Assembly (NCBI GenBank): GCA_018340805.1
Contig: JACMZG010001913.1
Coordinates: 40,344,557-40,408,556 of the forward strand
DNA length: 64,000 nucleotides
From: Microvelia longipes
Taxonomy: Eukaryota; Arthropoda; Insecta; Hemiptera; Veliidae
Direction: 5' to 3'
Shown here: in pieces, positions 46,371-58,717 of the stretch
Numbering within the stretch: position 1 is the first letter of the stretch
Layout of the letters: each line of letters begins with the position of its first letter
Program-made: the position numbers and the translations under genes
The notes under the pieces: model-generated
Told to the model about the DNA's origin: nothing
What the model saw: the letters and a program-made list of their open reading frames with translations, nothing else
Databases searched by the model: none

Positions 46371-46444
46371 CTCCCAGTGTGTTAATGCTGGAAAGTTAAA
46401 ATTTGGTACATATGACTAAATCAATATTTAAGTCTGTAGTTGTG

Positions 46445-47715
46445 CTTACCAGGAGTAAACTAACTCATTACATATAGGAATTCACTTTTACCAAATTTCA
46501 ACATAATTACATTTTTTATTTTTACTTCTTTTAAACTTACACATTTCGATAAGAACAGAACAAATACTGATAATGAAATTATATTTGGCACCCTTGTTAG
46601 TGCAATTTTGCTAAATTCGTATCGAATTTTAAACTGATCCAAACATTTCCCTGCGTTTTATAAATTTTCTAATTTTTCGCTCATTCGTTGGTGACTGATA
46701 ATGAAAGATTGACTTTTGAACCAAGTTTCTACTTTCTAATGTAAAACCCATAGTCACACACACGCACATACTCCACTGTAAAAACTACTTAGGAGGTAAT
46801 ACAACTTTAAAATAAATTATGTTAAAATTAAATTTAAATTTAATTAAATTTAATGTTTATTTCACGGTATTTTACACCAGTTACAAAAAAAATAGCATCA
46901 CAAAAAGAAATACAATTAGGCAGCATACTAATTACAAAATATCATACAATACTTAAAATACAATAAATACATATAATAAACAAAACGCTATAAACAGATA
47001 GTTCAGGTGATATCCCGGTTTTGGATTTAAATCTCGGAAACACAACTTTTCCTATATACTAAGGAAAATAGATAGGAGTATAGGTAAGGAAAAGTAAAAA
47101 ATGTAATAAAACATAAGGCAGAAAATTAATTAAATTGGATTCAAAATTAAGTATTAATCTAATTAAGTATTAATCTACTATATGTCGTCAATAAACAAAT
47201 TTACAAGGCAATAAAATTTCACTTTAGTGCCCAGTCACATAATCAGCTATTATACTGCTTTTATAAAAATATATATAAAGCTTGGGAAGAGTTTATATAA
47301 TTAAGAACCTAAAGCTAAAATGAAATTGATTTCGACAAACTTTAGTAATTACTTAGCTAGAGACAGCTAGTCTAATTGTTTTGGTTCGAAACTCATCTCT
47401 ATCGATACTAAACTCATCTAACTAGCAGCTTAAGTGCAATATACTTTATAAACTAAAAGACTAATACTGACATCAAGGAATATTTATCATTTGCTACAAA
47501 ACTAAGCACAAAATAACTTATACAATATTAATATGACAATATGTAATGGCATTTTACAAAACATATGTGTAACTGAAATTTACAAAACCATTTTTGAACT
47601 AACTATTGACATAGCCATGACTAATTATTTATGTAGCTGTCTATAGTTTTCGAGTTAGTAAATAAATTGTAAAGTCATCGGAGACTATAGGAAACAACGA
47701 ACTAACTATCTAGAC
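46445..47715. other. Non-coding, no gene seen
   Basis: AT-rich. Some family A-like words ('ggtgatatcccggttt', 'cttttcctatatac') occur in reverse near 47005-47060. No coding sequence. Confidence 0.45.
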
Positions 47716-48426
47716 CAGGCCTGGGCAAACTTTTCTAGCAAAGGGCCGCTTAGTCTTTTTACAGCCAGTCGCGGGCCGCATTCCTTAAATTTTATAGTAT
47801 ACTAAACCCGCAACAAATTGCAGTTACGCTGGTGTTTTACTAAAGTCAAATTTATTCCCAAAGAATAAGAATTGGAGAACTTTAGCACTAAACGGAAAAA
47901 ACAAAACGGAGTATCTTTGTCAGATCTTGAAATATAACTAAAGACAAATTTAGCTAGAATCCTAGGTGTATAAATAATTTGAAGAAGTATTCCTATGAAA
48001 TAAATAAAAGATCAAAGGGATTGTATTTTATCAACTCCTTTCCGGCAATTCACAGAAGGCAAAATAGCTTTTTTTATCTTATTATTGTGAAAATAAAAAT
48101 TCGCTAAAATAATTAGAATTCGCCAAATCCGACAATGAGAATTGATATGAAAGGCGGCCGCTCTTTATGTAATTGTTTCTTATCTTACTAGTTTTTGTTT
48201 CTCCAAACTTTAAAGTTAAAGTAGCAATCAATTATTTCCTTATCTTTGTATCTAACTTGTCATAATAATTTTGAATTAAATAATTTATTTGCTTATATAC
48301 CTAATATTTTGTTTCATTTTTTATTTATTTTATCTTTTTTCCAAATATTTTAATTTTGCCCGCGGGCCTCATAAAAATGCTCCGCGGGCCGCATGTGGCC
48401 CGCGGGCCGTAGTTTTCCCAGGCCTG
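47716..48426. mobile_element. hAT-like non-autonomous DNA transposon with 8-bp target duplication
   Basis: 711 bp starting CAGGCCTGGGCAAAC and ending TTTCCCAGGCCTG, with GC-rich inverted ends (repeated 'gcgggccg'). The identical 8-bp ATCTAGAC flanks both ends (47708-47715 and 48427-48434). The duplication length and the CAGG...CCTG termini fit the hAT superfamily. The interior is AT-rich with no transposase ORF. The perfect duplication suggests moderate age at most. Confidence 0.9.
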
Positions 48427-48729
48427 ATCTAGACTTATATTAAGAGGACCTGTAATGGAAAACCAATGCTTATTTGGTACTTGAACGATATCTTCCTACT
48501 TTAAATGCGCCGGGCTAATTTCCTTTGGAATGCGTGTTGTAGTGCTTCAATAATTTTCTTGTTGAAAAAGGTAAAAAAAGGGTTTTTTACCTTTTTCTAG
48601 TCAAACTGAGTTAATTTCTGTTAACGTTTAATAATTTCATTCATTGTTAGCCTTTTTTAAATTTTGTATAATGTGTGTGTTTTCTAATGTTAGTTGATTG
48701 TGATATGTATAGTTCTTAAGATTTATGTT

Positions 48730-48800
48730 TAAAAGTCTGAAGATGGCCACAGAGTTGGCTGAAATATATAGCTACCATTAAGTGGTACGCTGTTTTTTAT
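48730..48800 (+). ncRNA. Hammerhead-like core motif
   Basis: CTGAAGATGGCCACAGAGTTGGCTGAAAT contains a CTGA-GA word, a GGCCA...TGGCT hairpin and GAAA, the same layout as at 11575 and (minus) 56830. CTGAAGA differs from the strict CUGAUGA core. It is likely the 3' region of a retroelement. Catalysis is doubtful. Confidence 0.25.
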
Positions 48801-48973
48801 TGTGATATAGAACTATAAGTCATTTCATTCTAGTTATTAAAAATGTGGAAATTCTATAAGAGAAGTAGTGATTTTGTTAAAACAATATTTATTGTACTCG
48901 TAGCAAAATAGGACAGTCACTTTTCTTCTCTGGAAAAAATTGCTAATTGGGTAAGCGGCATGGCTAAATTTGG

Positions 48974-48974
<1 letters not shown>

Positions 48975-49059
<85 letters not shown>

Positions 49060-49062
49060 TAT
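48975..49062. repeat. (CA)n-(TA)n microsatellite
   Basis: A short CA tract passing into about 65 bp of TA repeat. Confidence 0.95.
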
Positions 49063-49849
49063 TCAGAGGGTGAAAATATAGGTGTTATGGTTATGGATTT
49101 TAGAAACTTTTCGACATTCGTCTTCGTCGGTCTGGTGAGAAAAGAAGTTTCCGAGTGTGAAAAATTGTTCTGTTTGATTTGAAGTAATACTACTTCATAG
49201 TTTCAGCCACAATTTGAAAACGAGCGAAGCGAGTCCGAAGGTATAAGGATAGGCCATCCTGTCCTTGATTTTGTTTCTTTCGTTTTCCATTATCCATCAA
49301 TAAGATTATAATGGAAAATAACTTTGTTGCGGAAGTGCCAAAACTAATAGAATTTCGTTTGGAGTTCCTGCATTGCCCCTCTACTCTCGATTTCGCGCTA
49401 AAGTATTCGATTTATGCTTTTTAGTCTGACCAGTTTTCTGCTTCTTATTCGACTTTTTTTCTTAGATTTTTATTAGTACACCCTAAAAAGTTTTATCTTA
49501 ACTTCCACTTTCTGAAAAGAAAGCTCATATCTTTTTATAAACATTTTCAATTTGGAATTCCCCAGGAACCATTTTTATAGGATTCAATTACCTGATAACA
49601 AAATATTTTCATAACAAATATGTGAAAGGATAGAAAAGAGGTTATGCCTCTGAAAATATTACTATTTTGCTCAATTTTAAAGTAAAATCAAATCACATCT
49701 CACAACCAATCTTACAACTTCAAACTCGTTTCGCTCGTCCTCAGAATGTCATGGATTACCCGAAGCTTAAGCTGGTATTATTATGGCCTCACTACGCTCG
49801 CCCTGAGAATTGTTAGATAACCAATGGTAAATACTTGTTAGGTTGTTAT

Positions 49850-50175
49850 GGTAAATATTAAATTATTTATAATTTGTAATTTAATCATTGTAAACATTTC
49901 AGAAAATTCAACTATTCAAAAGTCAACTAATTTCTATTCCACTAATTTTAGTTCAAGCCAAATTTTATATTTAAGTAAAATGTCAACATTTACCTAACCA
50001 CGCCAAGGAGTATCACCACTGGGGATTCCTCCTATCAAGACTGCCAAGTCACTTTTACCAACATTAGCAGTATGTACATTTATTGTAGACAATAATCAAT
50101 AAAGTTAAAAAAAAAAAAAAAAAAAAAAAACATTGTAAACAGGTATTTAGATGTAAATAAACGATTTATTTATGT
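49850..50175 (+). mobile_element. LINE 3'-UTR fragment split by a retroposon
   Basis: 'tttataatttgtaatttaat' before the insertion and 'aggtatttagatgtaaataaac' after it match the 3' tail of the LINE at 52560-52640. The retroposon at 49897-50130 interrupts this tail. Confidence 0.7.
49897..50130 (+). mobile_element. Poly(A) retroposon with 11-bp target duplication
   Basis: A 234-bp insert ending in a ~24-nt poly(A), flanked by identical CATTGTAAACA at 49886-49896 and 50131-50141. This is the hallmark of target-primed retroposition by LINE machinery. The 3' half matches 32286-32410. No tRNA-like promoter boxes are obvious, so it may be a 5'-truncated LINE or a SINE. Confidence 0.85.
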
Positions 50176-50504
50176 TTAGTTAACCAAATATTTGGGATGT
50201 TATAGCCTTTGGTTAAAAAATTTATAGTTATAGCTTAAAAAAAATAATACAGGTACTAAATAAAATAACACGGGGTCTTATTTTTATGACTATAAGTTCA
50301 ATAGATAAATAATTTCCACTCCTAATTTATTATAAGTCTTGCTATCTGACAATATATCGAACGTTAAAAAGCAGAAATAAAATAAAAATTTATTGGCCGT
50401 TAAAATTTTTAATTGGTAAAGTCGATATTTTAAAAAATGGCTATCAACATATAATGAAATTTTATTAATAAATTGATCACATGCAAATGTACATTTTTGT
50501 CTAA

Positions 50505-50765
50505 TATCACATCACAAGCCAAAGGCTTAGCTTGTGACAATGTCATAAAATAATCCCCCACACTCAGCCTTTGGCTTGTGGTATTGTCATAAAATGATCC
50601 CGCACACTCAGCCTTTGGCTTGTGGCATTGTCGTAAAATGATCCCCCACGCTCAGCCTTTGGCTTTTGGCATTGTCATAAACTAGTCCCCACACTCAGCC
50701 TCTGGTTTGTGGCATTGTCTTAAAATAATCCCCTACACTTAGCCTTTGGCTTGTGGCATTGTCAT
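50505..50765. repeat. ~45-bp tandem repeat, about 5.5 units
   Basis: The unit contains 'cagcctttggcttgtggcat' and 'tgtcataaaatgatccccc'. Moderate divergence between units. Confidence 0.9.
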
Positions 50766-50904
50766 TAACTGTATACATTTATTGTTTGTATATTGATAAT
50801 TGTAATTAGTAAGAATTTTGTACTTATATTTTATTTGACAATAAAGGTTGTTTTGAATTGAAATTGAAAAGTAAGTTTAAGTTGCTTGAAAGTAGTTTCT
50901 AAGT

Positions 50905-51130
50905 TAAACTAAAAAATCGGAATACCTCGGAACTTTTTCTAACCACATCGGATTTACTAAGCTCGTCCCCACTACTTCGGGCTAGCTTCGCTCGTCCTCA
51001 GGATATATAAAAATTACCAAATATACAGCACGTCTTCTGACTAGCTAAACATCGTCGTCAGACAGTGAAATATACTAAAAACATTAAATACATTCGTTTT
51101 GATCTCAGCATTCACCCATCCAGACACGGA
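50905..51130 (-). repeat. Interspersed repeat family A, 3' fragment, reverse
   Basis: It begins 'aaaaaatcggaatacctcgg' and continues 'cacatcggatttactaagctcg', 'gcttcgctcgtcctcagg', matching the GC-richer end of family A in reverse. Confidence 0.65.
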
Positions 51131-51279
51131 CCTTGCTCGATATTACCTAACTCTTATGATCCAATGAAAACAATAGAAATACATGCCGTTTTGAAATAAA
51201 ACCTATACTAACTCAGTTATAACATAAAGGGGTTCATGTTAACTCAATGTTAACTTTCAACTCAATTGTACTATTACAT

Positions 51280-52055
51280 TTTTACTTTTCCTCATTTATA
51301 CCGCAGGTATATAGAAGAAGTATTGTGTTTGCAAAAAAGTCCGAAACTGGGATTATCCGATTCAGGCGTTTATAAGGCCTCCCAAGTAGTTTTCACAAAG
51401 TTGTCTGTCTGTATGTGTGTGTCTGTTATCATCGTAGCGCCCAGTATATTTATGCTAGAGAATTGAAATTTTGTACAAAAATCAGTCTACCGCTGTAGTT
51501 GTGCTATTTGGAAAATATCTTTTATGACGTCAGTAATCCGCAATAATGACTTAGCAAAAATTTCGAAAAATCATAAAAAGCGGAAAAATGATGCGATTTT
51601 TGGCACACATGTGACTATGTTATGTATAAGACTAACATATGTGCCATGTTTCATCTAATGTGTTTAGCATAAATTCAATTTTTATTAAATGACTGTTTGT
51701 TTTATAAAAAAAATGTAAAAAAATCGGGAAATGGTCCAATTGAGTTGAAATTTGGTACAAGTGTATATTATTATTACACGACAAGTATATCCACGATTTT
51801 TGTTGGATCATAAAAATTTAGGAGCATTGAGCGTGGTCAGTGCTGTATGGGCGACCGCTGAGGATGAAACGAATGTATTTGATATCTGAGGACGAGCGAA
51901 GCGAGTCCAAAGGCACATTGCAGTATAAAGTTGGTGAACTGGTTTTCTAAAGACGATCGAAGCGAGTCCGAAGTAGAGAGAATGAGAGTAGCGAATCCGA
52001 TGTGTAGAGGAAAAGTTCCGAGGGACCTCGTTCGTACCCAATTTTTTTTAAATCT
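51280..52055 (+). repeat. Interspersed repeat family A, best full-length copy
   Basis: It contains all blocks in order: 'cctcatttataccgcaggta', 'ttgtctgtctgtatgtgtgt', 'tttatgctagagaattgaaa', 'tgacgtcagtaat', 'gaggacgagcgaagcgagtc', 'gagtagcgaatccgatgtg' and 'gaggaaaagttccgagg' before a T-run. It has no transposase or RT and no clear terminal repeats. Confidence 0.75.
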
Positions 52056-52214
52056 TACACAAGACATTTAATAAAAATTTAACTAATGCTGATAATAAGA
52101 TGAAACTTGGCACTTATGTCAGTCTTATACATGCGTACTAAATTTTAAATTGAACATTTTTCCGCGTTTTATGATTATTCCAAATGTTTGCTGAGTCATA
52201 AAAACACCTGAAAC

Positions 52215-52640
52215 GGATAGTTCAGGTATCAGCACAACATCAGCTGCGTGTAATCACAGTGCTTTCACAGCTCCTAGACTGTACAATAACTTGCCCATAC
52301 ATATTCTTTCTACTGTCCCTTACAAGACCTTTAAAAATAAGTTAAAAAAATTCTTAGGTACCTAATTAGGCAATTCATTTATTTTTTCTCTTTTTGTTTA
52401 ACTTTGTTGACTTAAATTTATAAATGTATACTTTTTTATGCTTTTTACTTTAATTAATTAGATATAGGAGTAGATATAAGCATTAGATATAAGGAGTAGA
52501 CTCGTGTCGCGCACAAGCCTTGAGCTTATGCCACACAAATGGTCAATATATATTATTTCATTTATTTATAATTTGTAATTTAACCTTTGTAAACAGGTAT
52601 TTATATATAAATAAACGATTTATTTATTTATTTATTTATC
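52215..52640 (+). mobile_element. LINE (Jockey/CR1-like) 3' end: RT C-terminus and tail
   Basis: Codons from about 52233 to a TAA near 52362 read HSAFTAPRLYNNLPIHI and then FKNKLKKFLGT. This 'f...AprlyNnLP......fK..lk..l' pattern closes many insect LINE reverse-transcriptase ORFs. An AT-rich 3' UTR follows, ending in a (TTTA)n tail. It is 5'-truncated, with no polymerase core present. Confidence 0.7.
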
Positions 52641-53255
52641 ATGCCAGTTTGGCATTTCTCGCCAACACAATACTTCATTTATATACCTAAGGTGTTAAAG
52701 AGGAAAAGTAAAATCAAGTAGATCTTTAAATACTCTTAAAGAGACAAGAAAAGAATTTTGAATGCTACTAAAAAGAATCATTTTACACTTTTTAAATGTT
52801 TCATGTTAAGCCTTAAGAGAGTAAAGAGAAGCGAGAAAAGAAAATGTAACAATCGATAGTATCACCTGAGGCCTTCCCAAACTTTGCCGCCCCCAGCACC
52901 CCCCCCCCCCCTCAAAACCTACCACCCCTCCATGTACCAGCACCAAAACCTATATTTCTTCACAAGTCTCCTCTTTCTCTTAAATGTTTATTGTACTGAA
53001 AATGTTAGAACAATCTTTAGAAAAAATACTGCAAGCTTCTCTGCTAATACATTAGTGTGTTTTTAATTTTATTAAATGTTTTTTACTTTTTATTGTTATT
53101 TACTCATGGTTTTACTCTTTCTTATTTTGTCATGTACTCCAACGCCCAGGAGAACTGCTATTGATATATTATGTAACTATAAATCATTATTGATATATTT
53201 TCATAAAAATAAATCAATATTTTCAATTATTTATTTGTCATTATCATCATCTATA
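52641..53255. other. Non-coding, no gene seen
   Basis: AT-rich with a C-run near 52902. The 60- and 73-codon open stretches at 52884 and 53076 have no motifs and look incidental. Confidence 0.5.
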
Positions 53256-53515
53256 AGTGTTCTGTTACAGATGGTGATATCATCATCTACATCATGATGA
53301 TGTTATAGGTCATGTTATAGATGATGATAACATCATCTGCATCATGATAATGTTATAGGTCATGTTATAGTTGATGATAACATCATCTGCATCATGATAA
53401 TGTTATAGGTCATGTTATAGATGATGATAACATCATCTGCTTCATGATGATGTTATAGGTCATGTTATAGATGATGATAACATCATCTGCATCATGATGA
53501 TGTTATAGATGATTA
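53256..53515. repeat. ~57-bp tandem repeat with internal palindrome
   Basis: About 4.5 units of 'gatgataacatcatctgc', 'atcatgat(g/a)atgttatagg' and 'tcatgttatagat'. Each unit is itself nearly palindromic (GATGAT...ATCATC), so both strands can form small hairpins. Confidence 0.9.
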
Positions 53516-53755
53516 TTTTTCCGATGGATTTCCGCAATCGGGAAAATATTATTTAATGACGTCATTAATCCTCAATAATGATACCGAAAATTTTGAAAAA
53601 CCATTAAACGCATAAGTTATCGTGCGCCATTGAAATGTCTAGGAATTCTTGTTTGGTTATTCATTTCAGTTTTTATTGCATTGTTATGTATAAATAGATA
53701 AAAGGTCTAGAGAGTTTAACATGCAAGCTTGTGGCGTTAATTACACGTATTAAAA

Positions 53756-53842
53756 ACCCCCTATAAACTAAAATAGAACCCCCTAATAAACTAAAATAGA
53801 ACCCCCTAATAAACTAAAATAGAACCCACTAATAGACTAAAA
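53756..53842. repeat. ~24-bp tandem repeat, 3-4 units
   Basis: Unit 'aaccccctaataaactaaaata', with the first and last units diverged. Confidence 0.85.
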
Positions 53843-54019
53843 TTTCATACAGAAATTAATAAACTTTTAAAATAAACTTAAATAATTCTGCCTCATCTTA
53901 TGTGAGGAACTTTTCCTCATCACATCGGATTCGTAACAAACACCCTTCTTACTTTGATTAGATTAGTTCCTTTTTTTTTAAATTTGTAAAAAAAAAGGAC
54001 ACAAGTCAAGTTTATACTT

Positions 54020-54345
<326 letters not shown>

Positions 54346-55548
54346 AAATGTGAAAAAGTAGGCGTCATAGTTTTCTAACTATTACAATGTGCTTATAAAA
54401 TTTAAAGAAAATATATATATTAATTAAAATGTCTATATAAATTGATACTACCGAGTTTTGCAAAATACTAATTTTTGACGTAGTATAATATTGCGAGAGA
54501 CCCCTAACAATGTTTTATGTAAAAAGATTTTCTACATCGAGGAACATTATTGAGATTTTAAGTTAAAGCCAAAATAAGTTCAGGCTCTGTCAGCTCCCGG
54601 ATATGTCAGCAATAATAAAACAGAATGGCACATACCAGTATGTCGAGTCATCGAAAATGACGAATGCCCAATGATGGGACATTTCCAATATGTATTACAC
54701 GCTTTGTCTTGTTGCTTCTTGTTATCCTCTCGCAGAACTATATTGAGATAAATATGCATTGCAATGTTTACTATAAATTAACAAACTACATTACCAAATT
54801 GAAGATGATAATAGCCATCGAATAAGACTTACCTGCAAAAAAATTAAGTCTTTATTAGATAAGTACACATTAAAATACTATTAATGATTAATATTAATTT
54901 ATATAAAACCGTATGATAATGCCATCAGATATGCACGAGTCCAAGGGCCCACACCCATTTCTTCACACATTTCTTGAGATCATGGAAGATCCTTAAAGGG
55001 AATTTCCAATGCATTTAAGGTCTTGAAAGTCACAATTGTGATTCAGTAAATCCGATGACCAAATGTTTCAAAATACATGGATATGGGCATACGTGAAGAA
55101 GCATCATACTTTTTATACATTTTTAATAGGCAACTTAAAACTCACAACAGTATTAATTTTCGGAAAAGATCCGAGAAATAACTGTAAACCATGTTGCATT
55201 GTTCAGAAAATATACTAGGGGGAACATTTCATATTTCCCTAAAATATAGGGAATCCATGGTCCAAGACTTCAAAAATGGTCTCTGAGGTAAGTGCTCCCC
55301 TCTACTTCCAGAGTTCGAACAGGGTCTCCTTGGTATGCTTCTTAGACCGACTGTCTAATCTAGTCCCGCTACAAATGGTACATCCTTTAAAGGAAAATAT
55401 ATCGCCTTACACAAAGTCATATACTGAAGGCTGAGTCAAACCGAAACTCATTTTGGTGCTCTTCAAATGTAATAAAAATTAAATAAATTTATTTTAACGA
55501 AATAAATAAATCAAATAAAAACCAATACATATATATAAATATATATGT
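54346..55548. other. Non-coding, no gene called
   Basis: It contains a 59-codon minus-strand ORF at 54759-54580 and a tRNA-like patch near 55280-55375 ('ccagagttcgaacagggtc'); neither is strong enough to call. The remainder is AT-rich spacer. Confidence 0.4.
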
Positions 55549-55549
55549 G

Positions 55550-55567
55550 TATATAATATATATATAT

Positions 55568-55654
<87 letters not shown>

Positions 55655-55655
55655 T
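55550..55655. repeat. (TA)n microsatellite
   Basis: TA repeat of ~105 bp with short TTA interruptions. Confidence 0.95.
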
Positions 55656-56310
55656 AAAGCATTTTTATCATTCTATTAAATAAAACGTAATAAAAAATCG
55701 CCAATAAACGTAACATCTCTAATGCGGAATGTTTATAAAAGTTTTCTCGGAATAAAAACAAAATCTTTCCAATTATCTGCGAAATAAGAGCTTTTCACAA
55801 ATCGATTATCAAAGAAAAAATATCGTGGAAATTTCTTTATCTTCAAAGGTTTCTCGTATTTAAACTGCCTGAAGGCTATATTTATGTAAATAAAGAAAAT
55901 AATATTTGTTTTCCTTTTTGAGCAAACACGGTAACAATCATTAAATTGCTTGGTTTCAATATTCAATTTAATGGATGAAAGATCTTTTCATGGTACTTTA
56001 ATAAGCGTCTCGTAAGGAAATATTAAAATCAAACAAAGTGAAACACATAGAAGTTTGTTTTATTTTAAATGAAACATCCTATAATATATAAAATTAAAAT
56101 GACAAAGGATAAATTTAAAGCACCATAATAATTGCCTTCATTATTAATGTATAATAGTAATATATTATATTATATATATTCAGTGTTTAAGGCTGAATTT
56201 CAACGAAAGAAAAGTGAAGAAGACAAAGTAAACTAAAGCACAGAACAAACTCACTATGTAAACATAATCAAGTGAAAACAACTACAAAGAAAAGATCAAT
56301 TTTAAAAAAT
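55656..56310. other. Non-coding, no gene seen
   Basis: AT-rich. A 77-codon minus-strand open stretch at 55966-55733 has no recognisable motif. Confidence 0.45.
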
Positions 56311-56314
56311 CAGG

Positions 56315-56720
56315 TAATAAGCACCTTGGAACTTTTCCTAAACAAGTTATTAGGGTGAACACATCGCTACTTTTAATCGCTTCGCTCTCCATCAGAGTAT
56401 AACAATTACCAAATATTTATATTTACTGCAACGCGTCTTTCGTCTCGCTTCGCTTGACCTCGTAAATACATTTACATCCAACGGTCACCCACCCAGTTTT
56501 GTCCATACACTTTTTCGAGTTTTTAACTTTTTTTTTTTGAGAAAAATTATTTTCCAAATAGCACAACTGGACCAAACGAATGACTTTTGTTCTCAGTTTC
56601 AACTCTCAAGCACCATATACCTGGAGGGTGCGATGATAATAGACACACGCATTTGCACACAAACCCATACATACAGACAGACAGACAACTGCGAAAACCA
56701 CTCATAAGGTTAAAAAATAA
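56315..56720 (-). repeat. Interspersed repeat family A, reverse copy
   Basis: Reverse-orientation blocks: 'aaatcaggtaataagcacct', 'cgcttcgcttgacctcg', 'agtttcaactctcaagc', 'cagacagacagacaactg' and 'aaaccactcataaggt'. Confidence 0.7.
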
Positions 56721-56814
56721 AGAGAAATACGTTGAATTGAGCCGTGGAGTGCCGTAATAATGAATAAAAACAGAACAGTTTTTGTCTCTCCACACATTAT
56801 TATATTTATATAAC

Positions 56815-56860
56815 AGAGCCGGCTTTCAACCGTTAACGGTCATCATCAGTGCCGGTGAAA
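56815..56860 (-). ncRNA. Hammerhead-like core motif, reverse strand
   Basis: On the minus strand CTGATGATG, a self-complementary ACCGTTAACGGT hairpin and TGAAAG follow in order. It has the same CTGATGA-stem-GAAA layout as at 11575 and 48730, with the strict CUGAUGA word. Stem III and the cleavage site are not evident. Confidence 0.3.
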
Positions 56861-57056
56861 GTGAGGCTAGTAATCAACCAGAGTATTTAAAGGTGAGTAC
56901 TTGACTCTGGTACTTGTGGAGTCAAGTACTCTAAATCTGAAAATATTTTTCCTGAAAATATTATTTGACCAAAAAAAATCATCCTTGAAGACCGCATCTT
57001 GATATCTTCTTTAGTTCCCAAGAAAAATATAGAGGTGTTTCTACTGAAACACGCTG

Positions 57057-57057
<1 letters not shown>

Positions 57058-57098
<41 letters not shown>

Positions 57099-57108
57099 TA
57101 TATATACA
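57058..57108. repeat. (TA)n microsatellite
   Basis: TA repeat of about 50 bp. Confidence 0.95.
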
Positions 57109-57319
57109 TTTTTTTCCATCTCTCTATAAAAACCCCAATACCCCCTCTCTCCGTGTCTTACCCCAACGATATTTGAGCCATTTTTTCCGTGGGAATTGGC
57201 TGAAAACTGGTTGACAACAAAAACAAAATCTGTCAACACGAGGACGTTCTGCCACTTTGCTCTAAGCTGTTAGAAATTTATAAGGTCATTTCAATTCGAT
57301 GTAAACAACCAAACGCATT

Positions 57320-57450
57320 CGGAGGTTATAACCTGACGTTTTTACGAATGATGTGTGACGTCATTGCAGGAATCGGTATAGGCGGTCAACATTGAAAATT
57401 TCATTATTTATTCCTGCAATGACGTCAATTCCGGACTATAACCTAACATG
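57320..57450. repeat. Inverted repeat around GACGTCATTGCAGGAAT
   Basis: 'gtgacgtcattgcaggaat' at 57356-57374 is matched in reverse by 'attcctgcaatgacgtca' at 57410-57427. Outer 'ggttataacct' and 'ctataacct' words extend the symmetry. A small palindromic element of unknown type. Confidence 0.7.
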
Positions 57451-58054
57451 TTAAAAATTTGATTTTATTTATAAAACCTTTCAATTGAACCACCTTATAA
57501 ATTATATTAGCTTAACTTTGCCCTACTGTTATTAAATTAAAACCAGCTTATTAGCTCATTTTCCTTAAGTAATTCGCTATATAACGGCTTCAAAAAAAAC
57601 AAATTAGATTGAATATAAATAGAAAATATTTGAATAAAAATAAATAAATATTTATTTTCTTATAAATATTTGCATATTTATAAGAAATCTCTGCAAAATC
57701 CAATTTTACTTTTTATGATTCAATAACTTTCGATAAAATAAAATAAAACAAGTAAAGAAATGTTTTTCTTTTTCTCAATAATTTTTCATATGACCTTTTC
57801 CTCGTAATGTAAAACTACTGTCTCTCACAGTGCCGCCATGGCGCCGCCTCTTTATCCGGGTCAGTTAACACTTCATCTTCAGCGTGAACTTTAAAGGTTA
57901 GTACTCAATATCATGGCAACGTTTTTTTTTTGGGTTTAACGTGAATATTAGATTTATATATAGGTGAAAAAATAGGTGAAATAATTAGGATAACATAAAT
58001 CTCTGAGTATATGCAGCGAAGCTCTATGTGTTCCCTAAGTTTAAGATACAAACT
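57451..58054. other. Non-coding, no gene seen
   Basis: AT-rich with one GC patch ('gccgccatggcgccgcc', 57832-57848) resembling 'accaccatggcgccgc' at 21422-21437, probably another interspersed repeat. Confidence 0.45.
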
Positions 58055-58715
58055 AATAGTTATTTATGCACCAAGGGAGTAAAGAATGCTATTATTTCCC
58101 TAAGCAGTTAATTGGTTCTTAAGGCGGAACCAGGAACAGCAGTTAGCGGTTCCTAAAGAGAACCAAAGCATTTAATTCTCTAGGCGAAGCCGAGAAATTT
58201 ATGTGTTTAGCTTCCAAGGCAAAGCCGGAAGGTCAGGACTATGGACTCTCGAGGCGAAACAAAGGGTGGTAATTGTGAGGGTAAAAATAGCATTTTACTC
58301 TTAAGGTGTATACACGATTTTATCTCTAGACTAGACGTAGTCGTCATTTCATAATCGCCATATTCTTATTTTCATACGTTGTATTTTATTCTAATTTTTT
58401 TTTTGGTTGGGTCTCCATATAAATTTTGGGGTGCCCCCATAAAATCAAACATATATTCATTGCCCAAAACAATTTTTTTTTACCTGAAACGGATTTTGAG
58501 CCAAGTGCCACTCTCGGCACTTGGGTCGGCTGACCGGAGTGGATTTGGGTGGGCAAGGTGCACCATTTGGGGTGGGCTGATAAAAAAAATTGATCACGCC
58601 ACTTTATAAATTTATAGGTTACCACTTCAAAAAAATGGATATAATCTCGGCATTAAACCCAATCATAGAAAACACTTTTTCTCCCTTGTGAATGAAAAGT
58701 GCTTCTTTACTTTGC
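58055..58715 (+). repeat. Interspersed repeat family B, copy 2
   Basis: Collinear with 6040-6830: 'ttatgcaccaagggagtaaag', 'ggcgaagccgagaa', 'acggattttgagccaa' and 'ctcccttgtgaatgaaaagt'. Short open frames inside are not conserved. Confidence 0.65.
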
Positions 58716-58717
58716 GA

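Larger units (their letters stand above)
45885..46440 (+). repeat. Interspersed repeat family A copy, interrupted by a MITE
   Basis: Family A blocks 'gtgtgtctgtgagtgtgtta', 'tcatcgttgctcccag' and 'tgtgttaatgctggaaagtt' are separated by the hAT-like insertion at 45978-46370. Confidence 0.7.

Noticed and set aside
54580..54759. 59-codon minus-strand ORF (KCPIIGHSSFSMTRHTG)
   Set aside because: Compositionally it could be coding, but there is no recognised family, no clear splice context and no second copy.
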